This document shows, one piece after another, positions 36,745 through 48,106 of a stretch of DNA of 64,000 bases (its first letter is position 1; the number at the start of each line of letters is the position of its first letter). The translations under genes and the position numbers were made by a program. Where the stretch lies: positions 10,602,153-10,666,152 of the forward strand of contig NW_023601322.1 of NCBI RefSeq assembly GCF_014898055.3, written 5' to 3'. A model generated the notes under the pieces. The model was given only the letters and a program-made list of their open reading frames with translations. It was not told the DNA's origin and searched no databases. The stretch is from Talpa occidentalis. Its lineage: Eukaryota > Chordata > Mammalia > Eulipotyphla > Talpidae.

Positions 36745-36981
36745 ATAATCAGGCCCTTGATTATATTTTTTAGTATTTAGTATTCTTTAGATCCATTACT
36801 TCTAAGTGAAACAGCCTCATCTTTTCTTAGTTAATAAAAGTATTCATATGCTATTATTGTCCCAGTCCTAGTTGGAGGAGGGCAGATGTTTTGACTATCA
36901 CAGACTTAGACTTAAAGTAGTAGACTCTTCTGTGAGGAGTCACAGGTGATCTCAGGTTGAGCTACAAATTTACTGTATTTT

Positions 36982-37240
36982 TTTTAAAGTTTTATTTATT
37001 TATTTATACAAGCACTGGGTACAGTCAGAAGCGCAGGAGGGTGAGAGAATTCACCAGAGCCAGAGGGGAGAGCAGAACAGGCAGACTGATGAAATACGCT
37101 GCTGAGGGGAGCAGTGGGCGGCAGGAGAGGTCACCGCGCCATGTGGGAGCCTCGCTGGCAGCTGGGGATAGAACCGGCTCAGCAGAGGCTGCGGGTAGCT
37201 TCGCAACCCAGTGCTCAAACGCTGCACCACCGGGGAGGCC
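36982..37240 (-). mobile_element. tRNA-derived SINE, subfamily B, copy 7
   Basis: The flanks 36962-36981 (ctacaaatttactgtatttt) and 37241-37260 (ctacaaatatactgtatttt) form a 20-bp target-site duplication with one mismatch. The element is antisense: T-rich tail on the left, head ggcctccccggtggtgca (complement) on the right. Subfamily B marks are the antisense of tgaattctctcaccctcc and cccagtgcttgtataaat. The 108- and 88-codon frames across it are SINE translations. Confidence 0.96.
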
Positions 37241-37810
37241 CTACAAATATACTGTATTTTGTGCCTCAAGCTCAAGCCAGTAATCATCATTGCACCTATA
37301 GTTCTCCAATAATGCACCTTCTGTATTAGATGCCAACTCTGTGAGCCCCCTCATCCAGTGCAGGCTGTGTCTCCAAAGTCCCCACCTTTGTCATGTGCCC
37401 TGAGTCAACAACTATAGGGGGCCCTCTCAGCAGGCTCCCTTCCCTCTCTTGGGTGGTTCTGCACCAGTATCACTGTGCACATAGCTCAGTTAAAGTTTTT
37501 TCTGCCCCTTTCTGCCACACCATTTCTCCTGGTCTGCGCCGTAGCCATCCATTTCTCCCTCAGGATGACTGGTCTTGTTCCGTTGCAACTGATGGGAGAA
37601 TAGAGGAAAGAGGCGAGCCTGGGGTCTTTACCCTGCAGCCATCTTGCCAGACGCTCTATTTATATAACTTCTGTGGATAAATGTCTATTCAGCTTCTCTA
37701 CCCATCTTTAAATTGGGTTGCTTACATTTTTGTTATTGAGTAGTAAGCATTTCTATATGTTCTGGATACCAAACTACTATCGCTGAAATTCCATCAGCTC
37801 TTTTATCTTA

Positions 37811-38767
37811 TTAATGATAAAACCCCGGAGTGGGGGAGCAACATGGCGGCGAGGAGACGCTGCGAGTAAGATCTCCATTAAAAAAAGTGAATAGGGAGGA
37901 AAAATGGCAGGTCCCAGTGAGAACCAGGAACGGAAGATAAACGGGTGACGCCAGCGAACTGCCCGAAGAAGAAAGTGGCCATAAAAGAGGACTAGAGGGG
38001 AGGGAAGCGCAGAACCCTGCTCCCCTCCCCGCCCACAGAGGCGGCACTCTCCGACCGGCAGAGAGGAGGAAACAACAAACCAAAACGGCCCACAAGAACA
38101 AACGACGCAGCAAGCGGGACTGTGAGTGGAAGGAACTATTGCAGCCACCACACCCCGTGAACGGGAGCTGAGGCGAACCCTGCAGGATCCGCCGCGGCGG
38201 TGAGCGAACGGCTCCGGGCGCCATTAGAGAAGAACAAAGACCCCGGGAGACGCGCACACAGCCCGGGCTGCCGGTAAGCTGGCTCGGGAAAGCGGCGCAC
38301 TCAGCGCACTTGAAAAGCAAGTGCAGACCTGGATCGCGGCTGCCCAGGTCCCCGCGCCTGTGACCTAGGCTTGCGGGGGGGAGACGACCTAGGCTTGCGG
38401 GGAGACGCGCGGAGGTCCTCACTGAGGTGAAGGTCCCTCCCTGAGTGAGCAGGAACCAGGCGCCCAGGCACGGGAGCGGTGCAAAAGGCGCCATTCCCGC
38501 GCCACTGAACTGGGCTACAGCCCGCGTCCTGGAACTGAGGGCTTTGAACTGAGACCCGGGGCACGAAAATTCGGGGGGCTGTGGTTTCTCCACGACGGTG
38601 GGGCACAAGGCAGACACAGCACCCCAACGCTGTTGAGGTTGTACCCTACCATTCCCGCTCTGTTCTCTGTCCCACGGGGTGGGGGGGGAGCGAAAAACAG
38701 CCCCCCAGGACAATAGGAGAGATCTCTGGCGCCACCTAGCGACCAGGAAAAAAAAAGTCACTAACAC
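37811..38767 (-). CDS. Antisense 318-codon ORF across the L1 5'UTR (hypothetical, ORF0-like position)
   Basis: The frame opens at an ATG at 38767 (MLVTFFFLVARWRQ...) and runs antisense through about 940 of the 1,223 bases of the 5'UTR, ending 16 bases outside the element. The predicted protein is rich in Ser, Leu, Pro, Arg and Gly and resembles no family I know. It is placed like primate L1 ORF0, a short antisense 5'UTR ORF, but is far longer, and no sequence similarity is claimed. The region is GC-rich, so stops are rare in all frames: other antisense frames here are also open for 108 and 124 codons. In copy B the same residues appear but split over several frames by indels. No antisense promoter was identified. 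It may be a compositional artefact. Confidence 0.25.
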   Translation of the reverse strand: MLVTFFFLVARWRQRSLLLSWGAVFRSPPTPWDREQSGNGRVQPQQRWGAVSALCPTVVEKPQPPEFSCPGSQFKALSSRTRAVAQFSGAGMAPFAPLPCLGAWFLLTQGGTFTSVRTSARLPASLGRLPPASLGHRRGDLGSRDPGLHLLFKCAECAAFPSQLTGSPGCVRVSRGLCSSLMAPGAVRSPPRRILQGSPQLPFTGCGGCNSSFHSQSRLLRRLFLWAVLVCCFLLSAGRRVPPLWAGRGAGFCASLPSSPLLWPLSSSGSSLASPVYLPFLVLTGTCHFSSLFTFFNGDLTRSVSSPPCCSPTPGFYH

Positions 38768-39049
38768 CCTATAAAACAGGACATTTCTTAAGACTGCTTG
38801 AAAAAGGGCAGAAGGTTTCTGGAGGACCCAGTGGCCAGCGGGAAGTTATTCCACGCCAGGCCCCTTCCGACCAGCAGTCTGAGCCCACAGAGGGAGCAGG
38901 CACCCACGTCCGGGCAGACCGGGTGCGCAGAAGAGTGTGCCTGAAACCGGAGGAGCAGGGACTGCATCCCGCTTCGCCATTTGAGAACAGGGACATTTCT
39001 TCAGTAAAAACTGCCTAAAACCAGCAGAAAGCTCCCCCAGAAGACAGAG
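37827..39049 (+). promoter_or_regulatory. L1 copy A 5'UTR, GC- and CpG-rich internal promoter region
   Basis: In mammalian L1s the 5'UTR holds the internal pol II promoter. Here it is about 1.2 kb and strikingly GC- and CpG-rich against the AT-rich window. It begins with a ggagcaacatggcggcgagg-type sequence; the aacatggcggc core resembles a YY1-type (CCATNTT-like) site on the opposite strand, by family knowledge. A tandem duplication lies at 38362-38405. Translation of ORF1 starts at the ATG at 39050. Confidence 0.85.
38362..38405 (+). repeat. Tandem duplication in L1 5'UTR
   Basis: The unit gacctaggcttgcggggaga plus c occurs twice head to tail; the first copy has three extra G. Copy B has the same pair at about 60499-60539 without the extra G, so the duplication is a family feature, not a private change. 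Confidence 0.9.
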
Positions 39050-40049
39050 ATGGCTCCTGGAAGAGCCAGAGGGGAGCGGAGAAGTTCACCCAAGATGTCA
39101 GTCAGTCCGAGCAACACAGTGTCCCAACGCATACGACAAATTAGAAAACAGACAGTAGGGAGTAGAAGAACCACACGCAACCTAACAACTCCTCAGGAAA
39201 GAAGCACACCACAAAAAGAAAACCACTCCCCAGATTGCAACGACAGCAACTTGGAAGAACTTCTGAGCCTTCCAGAAAGAGAATTTAAATTGCCATGATT
39301 AAAAAGTGATAGATCAGAAGAAGGAAATTGAGTCCCTAAAGAGGGAAGTAAGAGAAATGCAGGAGATCAAAGAATTAATGGAGGAAACTAAAAAACTCTG
39401 GGAAAAGCAATGAAAGCAGAATAGATGAAATGGAAGAACGAATAAGTAATCTTGAAGACACAGAAATAAAAGAACCAAAAACAGAAAAGGAAAGAGAAGT
39501 ACGAAGGAAAAAGAATGAAGAAAGACTTCGGGAACTATCTGACTCCATGAGAAAGGAAAATAAGAGTTATAGGAATTCCAGAAGGAGAGGAGAGAGATGT
39601 AGGAACAGAGAAAATATTCAAGGAGATAATTGAAGAGAACTTCCCAAATGAGAAGAAGGAGCTGAAAATTGATATACAAGAAGCAAGAAGAACACCAAAC
39701 TTCCACGACGAAAGGAAAAACACAGCAAGACACATAATAGTAAAGCTCCCAAGAATCCAGGACAAGGAAAAAAATAATGAAGCTGACAAGAGGGAAGAAA
39801 CAGATAACATTCAAAGGAAAACCAATCAGGCTGACATCAGACTTCTCTGAAGAAACACTACGGGCAAGGAGAGAGTGGAGGGACATAGTCAACAGACTCC
39901 AAGAAAACAGATGCCAACCAAGAATACTCTATCCCGCAAAGCTCTCTTTCCTCCATGAAGAAAGAATATGGACCTTCCCAGACAAAGAGAAACTCCGGAA
40001 TTTCATTGCGACTAACCCCCACTCCAAAAAATACTACAAGGAATCCTAA
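39050..40049 (+). pseudogene. L1 ORF1 (RNA-binding chaperone ORF1p), frameshifted, copy A
   Basis: ORF1p coats L1 RNA as a coiled-coil trimer and acts as a nucleic-acid chaperone in the cytoplasmic L1 RNP. The start is the ATG at 39050 (MAPGRARGERRSSPK...), as in copy B. The first frame breaks after 82 codons at 39298, where one A is missing from aatttaaattgcc (aatttaaaattgcc in B). The middle carries further single-base shifts: a 67-codon piece at 39430-39633 covers the coiled-coil. The last 90 codons (39777-40049) are intact and include GKKQITFKGKPIRLTSDFS, the REWRDIVNRLQ helix and the usual QPRILYPAKLSF stretch of the C-terminal domain. Total span corresponds to about 333 residues, close to the family's usual length. 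Most breaks lie in short homopolymers. Confidence 0.93.
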
Positions 40050-40148
40050 AGCCAGAACCTCAGAGGGACGAATAACAACGAAAGAAGACCAAAAAAAAAA
40101 AAAAGTTATTAAAGAATAAATAAATAAAATCAAGGAAAGACAAACATA

Positions 40149-43100
40149 ATGGCAAATACAGATGCTAACATATCAATATTAACTCTAAATGTAAATGGAC
40201 TAAACTCTTCAATAAAAAGACACAGAGTTGCAGCCTGGATTAAGAAACAAAACCCAACCTTTTGCTGTCTCCAGGAAAACATTTAGCTACAAAAGATAAA
40301 AATAGGCTCAAAGTCAAAGGATGAAAACAATCCTACAAGCAAATGGGCCAAAAAAGAAAGCAGGAACAGCTATACTTATATCAGATAAAACAGACTTCAA
40401 ACTCAAAAAAATAAAAAGAGACCCCAATGGTCACTACATTATGATTAAGGGGACAATACTTCAAGAAGAAATAACACTCATTAACATATACTCACCAAAC
40501 GAAAGAGCACCAAAATATATCAGACAACTGTTGTCCTCTCTGAAAACAGACATCAGAGAAAACACATACGTAGTGGGAGACTTCAACACACCACTATCAA
40601 CAATGGATAGATCAACAAGACAAAAAATAAGTAAAGAAACTAAAGCTCTAATAAGGACCTAGAGCATTTGGCTTAACAGACATCTATAGAACACTAAACC
40701 CAAAAAAAACGGAGTACACATTTTTCTCAAGCGCACACGGATCATTCTCCAGGATCGATCACATACTGGGGCACAAGACAAACATCAACAGATACACCAA
40801 GATTGAAATCATATCAACCATCTTTTCTGACCACGAAGGCATCAAACTAGAAATAAATCATAAAAAGAAGGCAAGGAACTATCCTACCTCATGGAGATTA
40901 AAAGCCACACTACTGGAAGACCACTGGACTAACGAGGAGATCAAAGAAGAAATTAAAAAATTCTTTGAATTGAATGACAAGGAGGACACCAATATCCTAA
41001 ATGTATGGGATGCAGCAAAAGCAGTAATAAGAGGAAAATATATAGCAATAGAAGCTCACATCAAAAACAAAGAAAGAACTCAAAGAACAACCTAATCTCG
41101 AAGCTCAAAGATCTAGAAAAAGAACAACAAAAAAACCCCAGAACCAGTAGAAGAAAAGAAATAATAAAAACCAAAGCAGAAATAAATGAAATTGAAACTA
41201 AAAAAAACAATCCAAAAGATCAATGAAACCAAGAGCTGGTTCTTTGAAAAAATAAATAAAATAGACAAACCCCTAGCCAGGCTCACAAAGGAAAAAAGGG
41301 AGAAAGCACAAATACACAGAATCATAAATGAAAGAGGAGAAATCACAACGGACACAGCAGAAATCAAAAGAATAATCAGTAACTACTATGAACAGTTATA
41401 TGGAAACAAGTTCAACAATCTAGAGGAGATGGACAAATTCCTACAACTCTACAATCACCCAAAGCTAGATAAAGAAGAAATAGAACACCTAAACAGACCA
41501 ATTACAAGCAGCGAAATTGAAATGGTAATTAAAAACCTCCCAAAAACAAAAGCCCAGGACTGATGGATTTACAAATGAATTCTACCAAACATTCAGAGAC
41601 GAATTAGTGCCTATCCTTCACAAACTCTTCCAAAAAATTGAGAAGGAAGGGACAATACCAAACACGTTCTATGAAGCCAATATTACACTAATACCAAAAC
41701 CGAATAAGGACAACACAAAAAAGGAAAACTATAGGCCAATCTCCCTAATGAACACTGATGCAAAAATCCTCAATAAAATTTTAGCTATCAGAATCCAACA
41801 ATGTATCCATAAGATAATTCACCACGACCAAGTTGGATTCATTCCAGGGGCACAAGGATGGTTTAACATCCGAAAATCAATCAACGTTATCCAACACATC
41901 AACAAAAAGAAATATAAAAACCATATGATAATATCAATAGATGCTGAGAAAGCTTTCGACAAAGTGCAACACCCATTCATGATAAAAGCCCTTGAAATTC
42001 TTGGGATACAAGGAACATACCTCAACATCATAAAGGCCATCTATGACAAGCCAACAGCCAGTATCATTCTCAATGGTGAAAAGCTGAAAGCAATTCCATT
42101 AAGATCTGGAACAAGACAAGGATGTCCACTCTCACCACTGCTTTTCAATATAATACTGGAAGTCCTAGCCAGAGCAATAAGACAAGAGAAAGACATCCAA
42201 GGAATCCAAATAGGAAAAGAAGAAGTCAAACTATCACTATTTGCAGATGATATGATAATATACATAGAGAACCCCAAAATCTCCACAGAAAAACTAATTC
42301 AACTCATCAATCAATTCAGTAAAGTGGCAGGATACAAAATCAACACGCAAAAGTCAGTAGCCTTCCTATACACAAACAATAAATCAGAAGAAGAAGAAAT
42401 AAAAAAAACCACCCCTTTTATTATCGAAACAAAAAAAATCAAATATTTGGGAATAAATCTAACAAAAGAGGTAAAGGACCTATACAAAGAAAACTATAAA
42501 AACACTGTTAAAAGAAATAGAAGAAGCCACAAAGAAATGGAAAGACATCCCCTGCTCATGGATTGGAAGAATAAACATTATTAAAATGGCCATCCTACCA
42601 AAAGCAATATACAGATTCAATGCTATTCCAATCAAAATCTCAATGGCATTCTTCAAAGAAATAGAACAATTATTGAAATTCATATGGAATCACCAAAAAC
42701 CCCGAATAGCCAAAGCTCTACTGAAAAAAAAAGAAGGAAATGGAGGCATCACACTCCCAGACTTCAAACTATACTACAAAGCCATAATCATCAAAACTGC
42801 ATGGTATTGGAACAAGAACAGACATACAGACCAATGGAATCGAATAGAAAATCCAGAAATAAACCCACAGATTTATGGTCAACTAATCTTTGACAAAGGA
42901 GCAAAGACTATGCATTGGAGCAAAGAAAGTTTGTTCAATAAATGGTGCTGGGAAAACTGGGTCGCTACATGCAAAAGAATGAAGCTTGACCACTACCTCA
43001 CACCATACACAAAAATCAACTCAAAATGGATTAAAGAACTAGACATAAGACCTGAAACCATAAAATACATAGAAGGAAATATAGGCGAAACACTACGGGA

Positions 43101-43970
43101 TTTGCACATCAAAGACATCTTTACAGACACATCACCCAAAGCAGTGATAGTGAAGACAAAGATAAACAGCTGGGACTACATCAAATTAAAGAGCTTCTGC
43201 ACAGCAAAAGAGACAATAACAAAAACAAAGAGAAAACCCCACCAACTGGGAGAACATTTTTGCACCCAACACTAATGATAAAGGACTGATCACAAAAATC
43301 TGCAAAGAGAGCTGATGAGACTCAGCAACAACAAAGAAAATAATCTAGTCAAAAAAATGGGCAGAAGAGCTAAAAAGAAACTTCTCTGAAGAGGAAATGC
43401 AAATGGCCAACAGACATATGAAAAAATGTTCAACATCACTTGTAATCAGGGAAATGCAAATCAAAACTACCATGAGAACCATCTCACACCAGTGAGAATG
43501 GCACATATTAAAAAAACTAGCAACAACAAATGTTGGCGAGGATGTGGAGAAAAAGGAACTCTTGTGCACTGTTGGTGGGAGTGCAAACTGGTCCAACCAC
43601 TATGGAGAGCTGTGTGGAGATTTCTGGACCTACTAAACATAGAGCTTCCATATGATCCAGCATTCCACTCCTAGGTATTTACCCAAAGGACACAGAAACA
43701 TCAATTCCAAAGAGCACCTGCACTCCTATGTTTATAGCAGCACTGTTTACAATAGCTAAGCTTTGGAAACAACCCAAATGCCCAAAAATACATGACTGGA
43801 TCAAGAAGATGTGGTACATATATACCATGGAATATTACTCAGCATTCAAAAAAGATAAACACATGCAATTTGCAGCAACATGGATGGCACTGGAAGGGAT
43901 CATGCTCAGCGAAATAAGCCAAAAAGAAAAAGAAAAATACCGGATGGTCTCACTCATAGCAGGAATCTAG
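40149..43970 (+). pseudogene. L1 ORF2 (endonuclease/reverse transcriptase ORF2p), frameshifted, copy A
   Basis: ORF2p nicks target DNA and primes reverse transcription of L1 RNA. The start is the ATG at 40149 (MANTDANISILTLNVNG). The span of 3,822 bases fits about 1,273 residues, the family norm. Endonuclease signs: the LQE motif near 40270, GDFNTP near 40576 and SDHEG at 40826-40840. Reverse transcriptase signs, in one 325-codon frame (41607-42584): LIPKPNKDN, the [14 protein letters not shown] block, [14 protein letters not shown], and the catalytic FADD at 42240-42251. The C-terminal Cys/His motif (C-x3-C-x7-H-x4-C) is at about 43531-43590. At least six single-base shifts split the gene into readable pieces at 40321-40662, 41186-41563, 41607-42584, 42586-43275, 43426-43674 and 43728-43970. 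As assembled it cannot make full-length ORF2p. Confidence 0.95.
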
Positions 43971-44160
43971 AAAACTTAAATAAGGGACCAGGAAAATGAA
44001 TATAAGAAAGTGAAAATCAAAATCAACAAAAAACTATGAACCAGAGACACTTTTTGGGGCGTGGGGGGCGGGAGGGGAAGGATTGGGTCAGAATGGGGCG
44101 TTTGCAATTGTATGGGGGAATATAAAAATAAAATTTAATATTTAAAAAAAAAAAAAAAAA
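43971..44160 (+). terminator. L1 copy A 3'UTR, G-rich tract, polyadenylation signal and A-tail
   Basis: After the ORF2 stop the 3'UTR holds a G-rich tract at about 44056-44098 (ggggcgtggggggcgggagg), an aataaa at 44127-44132, and an A-tail from about 44144 to 44160. The tract has at least four G-runs of three or more and could form a quadruplex. Family practice is weak polyadenylation with read-through. Confidence 0.85.
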
Positions 44161-44172
44161 ATGATAAACCCC

Positions 44173-44899
44173 ACATGAAAATATGATTCCATTGTAGATT
44201 TGTTACCTCAATTACAGGCTACTCATCAATTATTGAGTGAGTGCATAGTATATTTAATGCATTGGGTTTAGATTTTTGGAATAAATTCTAATAGTTATTT
44301 TAACTAACATGTACACTAGCAGGTGAGTAGGGAATAATTGTGCTAGTTTTTTTTTAATGTATTCTTCAAACATTTTGAGATATTTGACCCCATTAGAGAG
44401 GCATTGCATATGAAATGATGACAATTATTCTAACATTCTGATAGTTTCATGTTAAACAATTTAAAATAAATTTGATTTATTAAATATTCACTATATACAA
44501 AATACTATAGCAATGTAAAAGGGAATATAGTAATAAGGTTGCAGTATTCACAACCTGGGGTTACAGTAAGACTTAGTCCCATTTACCTAATTATATGTTG
44601 GAAGTAAAATGCTATATTGGAGGGACAATTAGGAAATACTAGGAGATTCTAGTTAGGTAGGAAGATTGTGGAAGCAATAATAGGTAGTGAAAACAACAGA
44701 AGAAAATATATTAAAGGCAAAAATATATAGGAAAAGGATAAAGTAAACAGAAGCACAGAAACCTTAAAGTTGAAAATACACTTGGGAAAAGCTAATGTCC
44801 CAAATGAGATTGGCTAAAATATTGGTTCTACAATGAGGAATAGCCATGGATTCAGTGAGAGTTTAATATTATTCTCTCCTAGATTGATGAAGCCGTCCC
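44173..44899. other. Unassigned AT-rich non-coding DNA
   Basis: A faint MIR-like phrase is visible near 44480-44530 (ttcactatatacaaaatact), but it is too diverged to call. Nothing else is seen. Confidence 0.45.
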
Positions 44900-45070
44900 T
44901 GCACTCAGCCCATTTTAACCTGACACTTTCATAAAGTCCAGTTCAAACACTTTATTTCCTAAAATCGTCCTTGAAATAAGTAGTTACTCCTTGAACTCCA
45001 GTAGCATTTTATTTGTCCTCCTGTGGAACTTTCCAAAACAATGATAGACTGTGTTAGACCAAATCCTAGT
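44900..45070 (+). repeat. Possible L2 fragment
   Basis: A gatgaagccgtccctgcact phrase followed by agtagcattttatttgtcct resembles the L2 3' region. Divergence is high. Confidence 0.35.
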
Positions 45071-46505
45071 TATCTACAAGAAAACCTCAATTTTTTGTAG
45101 ATAGGAGATGTTCATTAGAACTAAGTGACTATACATCAAAATTATGAAACAAAGATAACTATCTATATAAAGCCATAAGTTACCAACTAAAGAAATTCAA
45201 CATCAGGAAAAGAAATGAGGTGCTTTGAGAGAGGTATTTTTAGGGTAGTTAAATTTCTTAATCATATGACTCTTTGCCTAATTTAAAAATAAATTTTAAT
45301 AAGATGATTCAGTAATTAATAGCTAAGAACAGTTTATGAACAGTAACACATTGAACTGAATTTCTCAGGCTTAAAAATCAAAGCCCAGTAAGATATTATT
45401 AAAAATGTCTATAGTAAAATAAAAATTAAAGCAATTCTTAATGCAAGTACAAAAAAAGAATTTTGGGGGGCAATGTGCTCAGGTTGGCACAAATAGTCAA
45501 ATTTTCAAGAAAGTAATTGCTTCAAATGGAGATGGGGTGGGAAATAAGACATGATTACTTTGTTGAATGAATCAAGATTTTCTCTCCCAAGGGAAAAGAA
45601 ATGAAGTAGAAATAAATCTACAATAAAGAATGCTAAATTATGATATAGTTCACTGAAGTCTAATATTTACTCTAGTGACTTCATGCAAAGTATGCACAAA
45701 TCTTTTCAGATCACAAATTTAAAAGAAAAGCACATTTTCTAGTTAAATATGTAGGTTATACAAAAAATATGTAATGCAAATGTTGTAAGAGATTTTGTAA
45801 TGTCTTATTTCCCAGGGATATTAATTCCTCACAGATAATGCACAGGAAACTCCAGCTGTTAGTTACATGTATTTTTTTTTTCATTTAAAGAGGACCTCTC
45901 CCTATCACAATGATGGCAAAAAATTACTTTTCCTCAAGAACAGTACAGCACTGTGTCTGGGTCCTCCTGACGCTGACTTGGGAAGAGGGCTCTTTTCTTG
46001 CTCTCTGTGACAATCCACTTTTTTTTTCTGGTGTATAATATTAACAAAGCTATTGCTTCAAGGTCTGTTTTAAATGCACTGACTCGTGACCCATGCTTTA
46101 CAACTCACAGCACCCCATTACTCAGTTAAACAAAGCAAAATATCTTTGTATTAAGATTTTCAAGACTGCCTTGCTGTCTTGAAAATAATCTACCTTTACA
46201 TTTTGCACTAGTGGGATAAAGATGCTTAGATCATCATTATAGCAAGCTACAGCATGACTAAGCACTGCAATCAAGCTGTAATCAATTTCCCCTGGGTCAC
46301 ACTTAGCTGAAGAGTATATCAGGACCCCATTGTCAGTAATGGGTCATTCTCTTGCTCAGCCTCATCCCTGAATTTCAGGAAGTCCAGTCATTCAACCATC
46401 AAGCGCATAAACAGACCTGGTGGACGTGTTACTCATGCATTTTCTTCCTTTCTCAGAAGGACTGTAGCTGTGTGGGAGCAGAGTGAGGAGGTAGGAACCA
46501 TACCT
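45071..46505. other. Unassigned DNA; 45870-46460 has conserved non-coding character
   Basis: 45071-45870 is AT-rich and featureless. 45870-46460 is balanced in composition, repeat-free and high-complexity, with two TAATCA-type or CAATCAA-type homeodomain-like words near 46270-46285. It contains no open frame of note. I cannot decide between unique non-coding DNA, an enhancer-type element and an old unrecognised repeat. Confidence 0.35.
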
Positions 46506-46509
46506 GCCA

Positions 46510-46585
46510 GCTTATCATTGTACACCTGGTACCTAGTTCTGTGAGTGTTTAATAAATGTTGGTTGAATAAATAAGTATATTATGA
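46510..46585 (+). repeat. L2 3'-terminal fragment
   Basis: The phrase cctggtacctagttctgtga followed by gtttaataaatgttggttga and ataaataag is the typical ending of L2 elements. Confidence 0.7.
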
Positions 46586-48106
46586 ATCAAGAGTCCTCCA
46601 GAAGTGAGCCTCCTGTGAGCTGTGTTCTCCACATTCTGTGGCACCCTTATTTTTCACTCTGGCCAACTAAGTTGCTAGAGTGAAATCTCCCATTTCACTG
46701 CCTGTGCTGTTGACCTGGAGGGGCTTCCTTGTCTGGATGCCTTTGACCACAGCTTGATACTTGATGTTCTCATACATCCATGTGTTATTAGCTTCAACTT
46801 GTGCTGAAGCAAGGTACACTGAGGACAAGGCTACACACTCCTACACAGAGCGAAGGCAGCAGCTAAAATACAAGACAGGTGCAGACAACTCCGGGACTTA
46901 AAACAAAAGCATATGAACTACTTTCCTTGAGAAAATATGGAAAGAAAACATGAAAATTATGTTACTGCTATTGTTACCTCTCCATCTGTACCCCTGCTAA
47001 GTTTTAGGGGTAAACAGTAAATAATTTTATGTGCTTCCAATTAATTCTACTTATCAGCAGAACCCAAATTAATATAGTCAGCAATCACACATATGCAAAT
47101 ATATAAATGAAATAGAAAAAAATCATAAAGAAAATGATTTAGGAAATTGAAGCCTATCTCAAAATAAGAAAGATTCAAGTATTTTTACTTTTTCTTTCTT
47201 CTTTCATTTTTTAAAACATTTGACTACTGATTCTGCCTTGAATTGACTTTGAACTAGGATGTGAACAAAAGATAGTAAGAGAAAGATTAAATACCCCTCT
47301 CATAGCTAGATGTCAATTGTTTTCACACACTTAATAATCACACACTTGAACCATCCATGGAATCATTGAATAATCATTAAATCATCATTTTATTTATTTT
47401 GTCATAGGTTAGGGTTATTTGATAAATCCCTCTGATAATTGAGGGTATGTTTGTTGCCAACCTCATCACTTTATCATCTATTAGTAAAACAATTATAAAT
47501 GTTACAAGCAGAAAAGTCCAATGAGAAGCTATTTATTCTTTGTCAAAATTTGTGTATAAGTTATTATCATAACTAAGAAATTCCCAAACAGGAGGTGAAA
47601 ATAAAGTGCCTTGACTAAAATGGATAATTATTACACAAGAGAAAGAAAATTCCCATGCTTTTATTAAAAGAACGTTTTCTAAAATAAATGATCTCCAGTA
47701 TATGCAAGCCAAGACACCTAGCAAAAGAACCAACATAGCACAAGAAATTCATTTTCTGAGAGATATGAAGATTAGTTAGAACACCAATTCTTTCTTCCTG
47801 GGAACTGCGCCAATTTATATATTTAAGGCAAGATCAAAATTCTTCTATAAAAACTATGCTAAAAAGAAATAATTAGAATGAAATTGAGAAACTGTCATGA
47901 AAGATTTCCATCAATTAGTACCTTTTATTTGCACAACAAAGAAATACAAACTTTGAACCTTATTAACACTGAGATAATTCAGGATACTAACATATATACA
48001 AAATATTCATTAGTGACCATACAAGTAAGAGTAACATCTATTCTGTTTAGGAGCACAAATGTTGAATGAAAACATATCACACTAACTATAAATTGATTTA
48101 ACCTAT
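46586..48106. other. Unassigned non-coding DNA
   Basis: 46590-46900 is GC-balanced and may be an old repeat; the rest is AT-rich. No gene is visible. Confidence 0.5.

Larger units (their letters stand above)
36290..37810 (-). mobile_element. Old antisense L1 5' region, interrupted by a SINE
   Basis: 36300-36960 reads like the antisense of an older L1 5' region: a gtctttgtcattgactttc block, then gggtctcttgggtcatgat, and a ctttctgggatccccatgat block. After the SINE (36982-37240) it continues to a ccctgcagccatcttgccag stretch at about 37628, resembling the antisense of an L1 5' end. 37660-37775 looks like antisense ORF2 (tctttaaattgggttgctt, tatatgttctggata) and may be a separate old L1 piece. 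Copy A inserted right after it. Confidence 0.5.
37827..44160 (+). mobile_element. Full-length young L1, copy A
   Basis: The element is 6.3 kb: 5'UTR (37827-39049), ORF1 (39050-40049), a 99-base inter-ORF spacer, ORF2 (40149-43970), G-rich 3'UTR and an A-tail (about 44144-44160). The 5' end, ggagtgggggagcaacatgg, looks complete. A target-site duplication is aatgataaaacccc at 37813-37826 and aatgataaacccc at 44160-44172, one A different. Both ORFs are broken by single-base indels. The catalytic motifs are otherwise readable. Low substitution divergence from copy B suggests a recently active family. Confidence 0.96.

Noticed and set aside
36957..37283. 108-codon frame with Arg/Ser/Gly-rich product
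   Set aside because: It is a translation of SINE copy 7. Near-identical peptides appear wherever the SINE occurs (31831-32055 and 23227-23685).
37827..38760. CpG island of a host gene promoter
   Set aside because: The GC and CpG richness coincides exactly with the L1 5'UTR and recurs in copy B.
39314..39892. 192-codon minus-strand frame rich in Phe, Leu and Ser
   Set aside because: It is the antisense shadow of A-rich L1 ORF1. Copy B has the matching shadow at 61425-62018. Antisense of A-rich coding sequence gives long hydrophobic frames.
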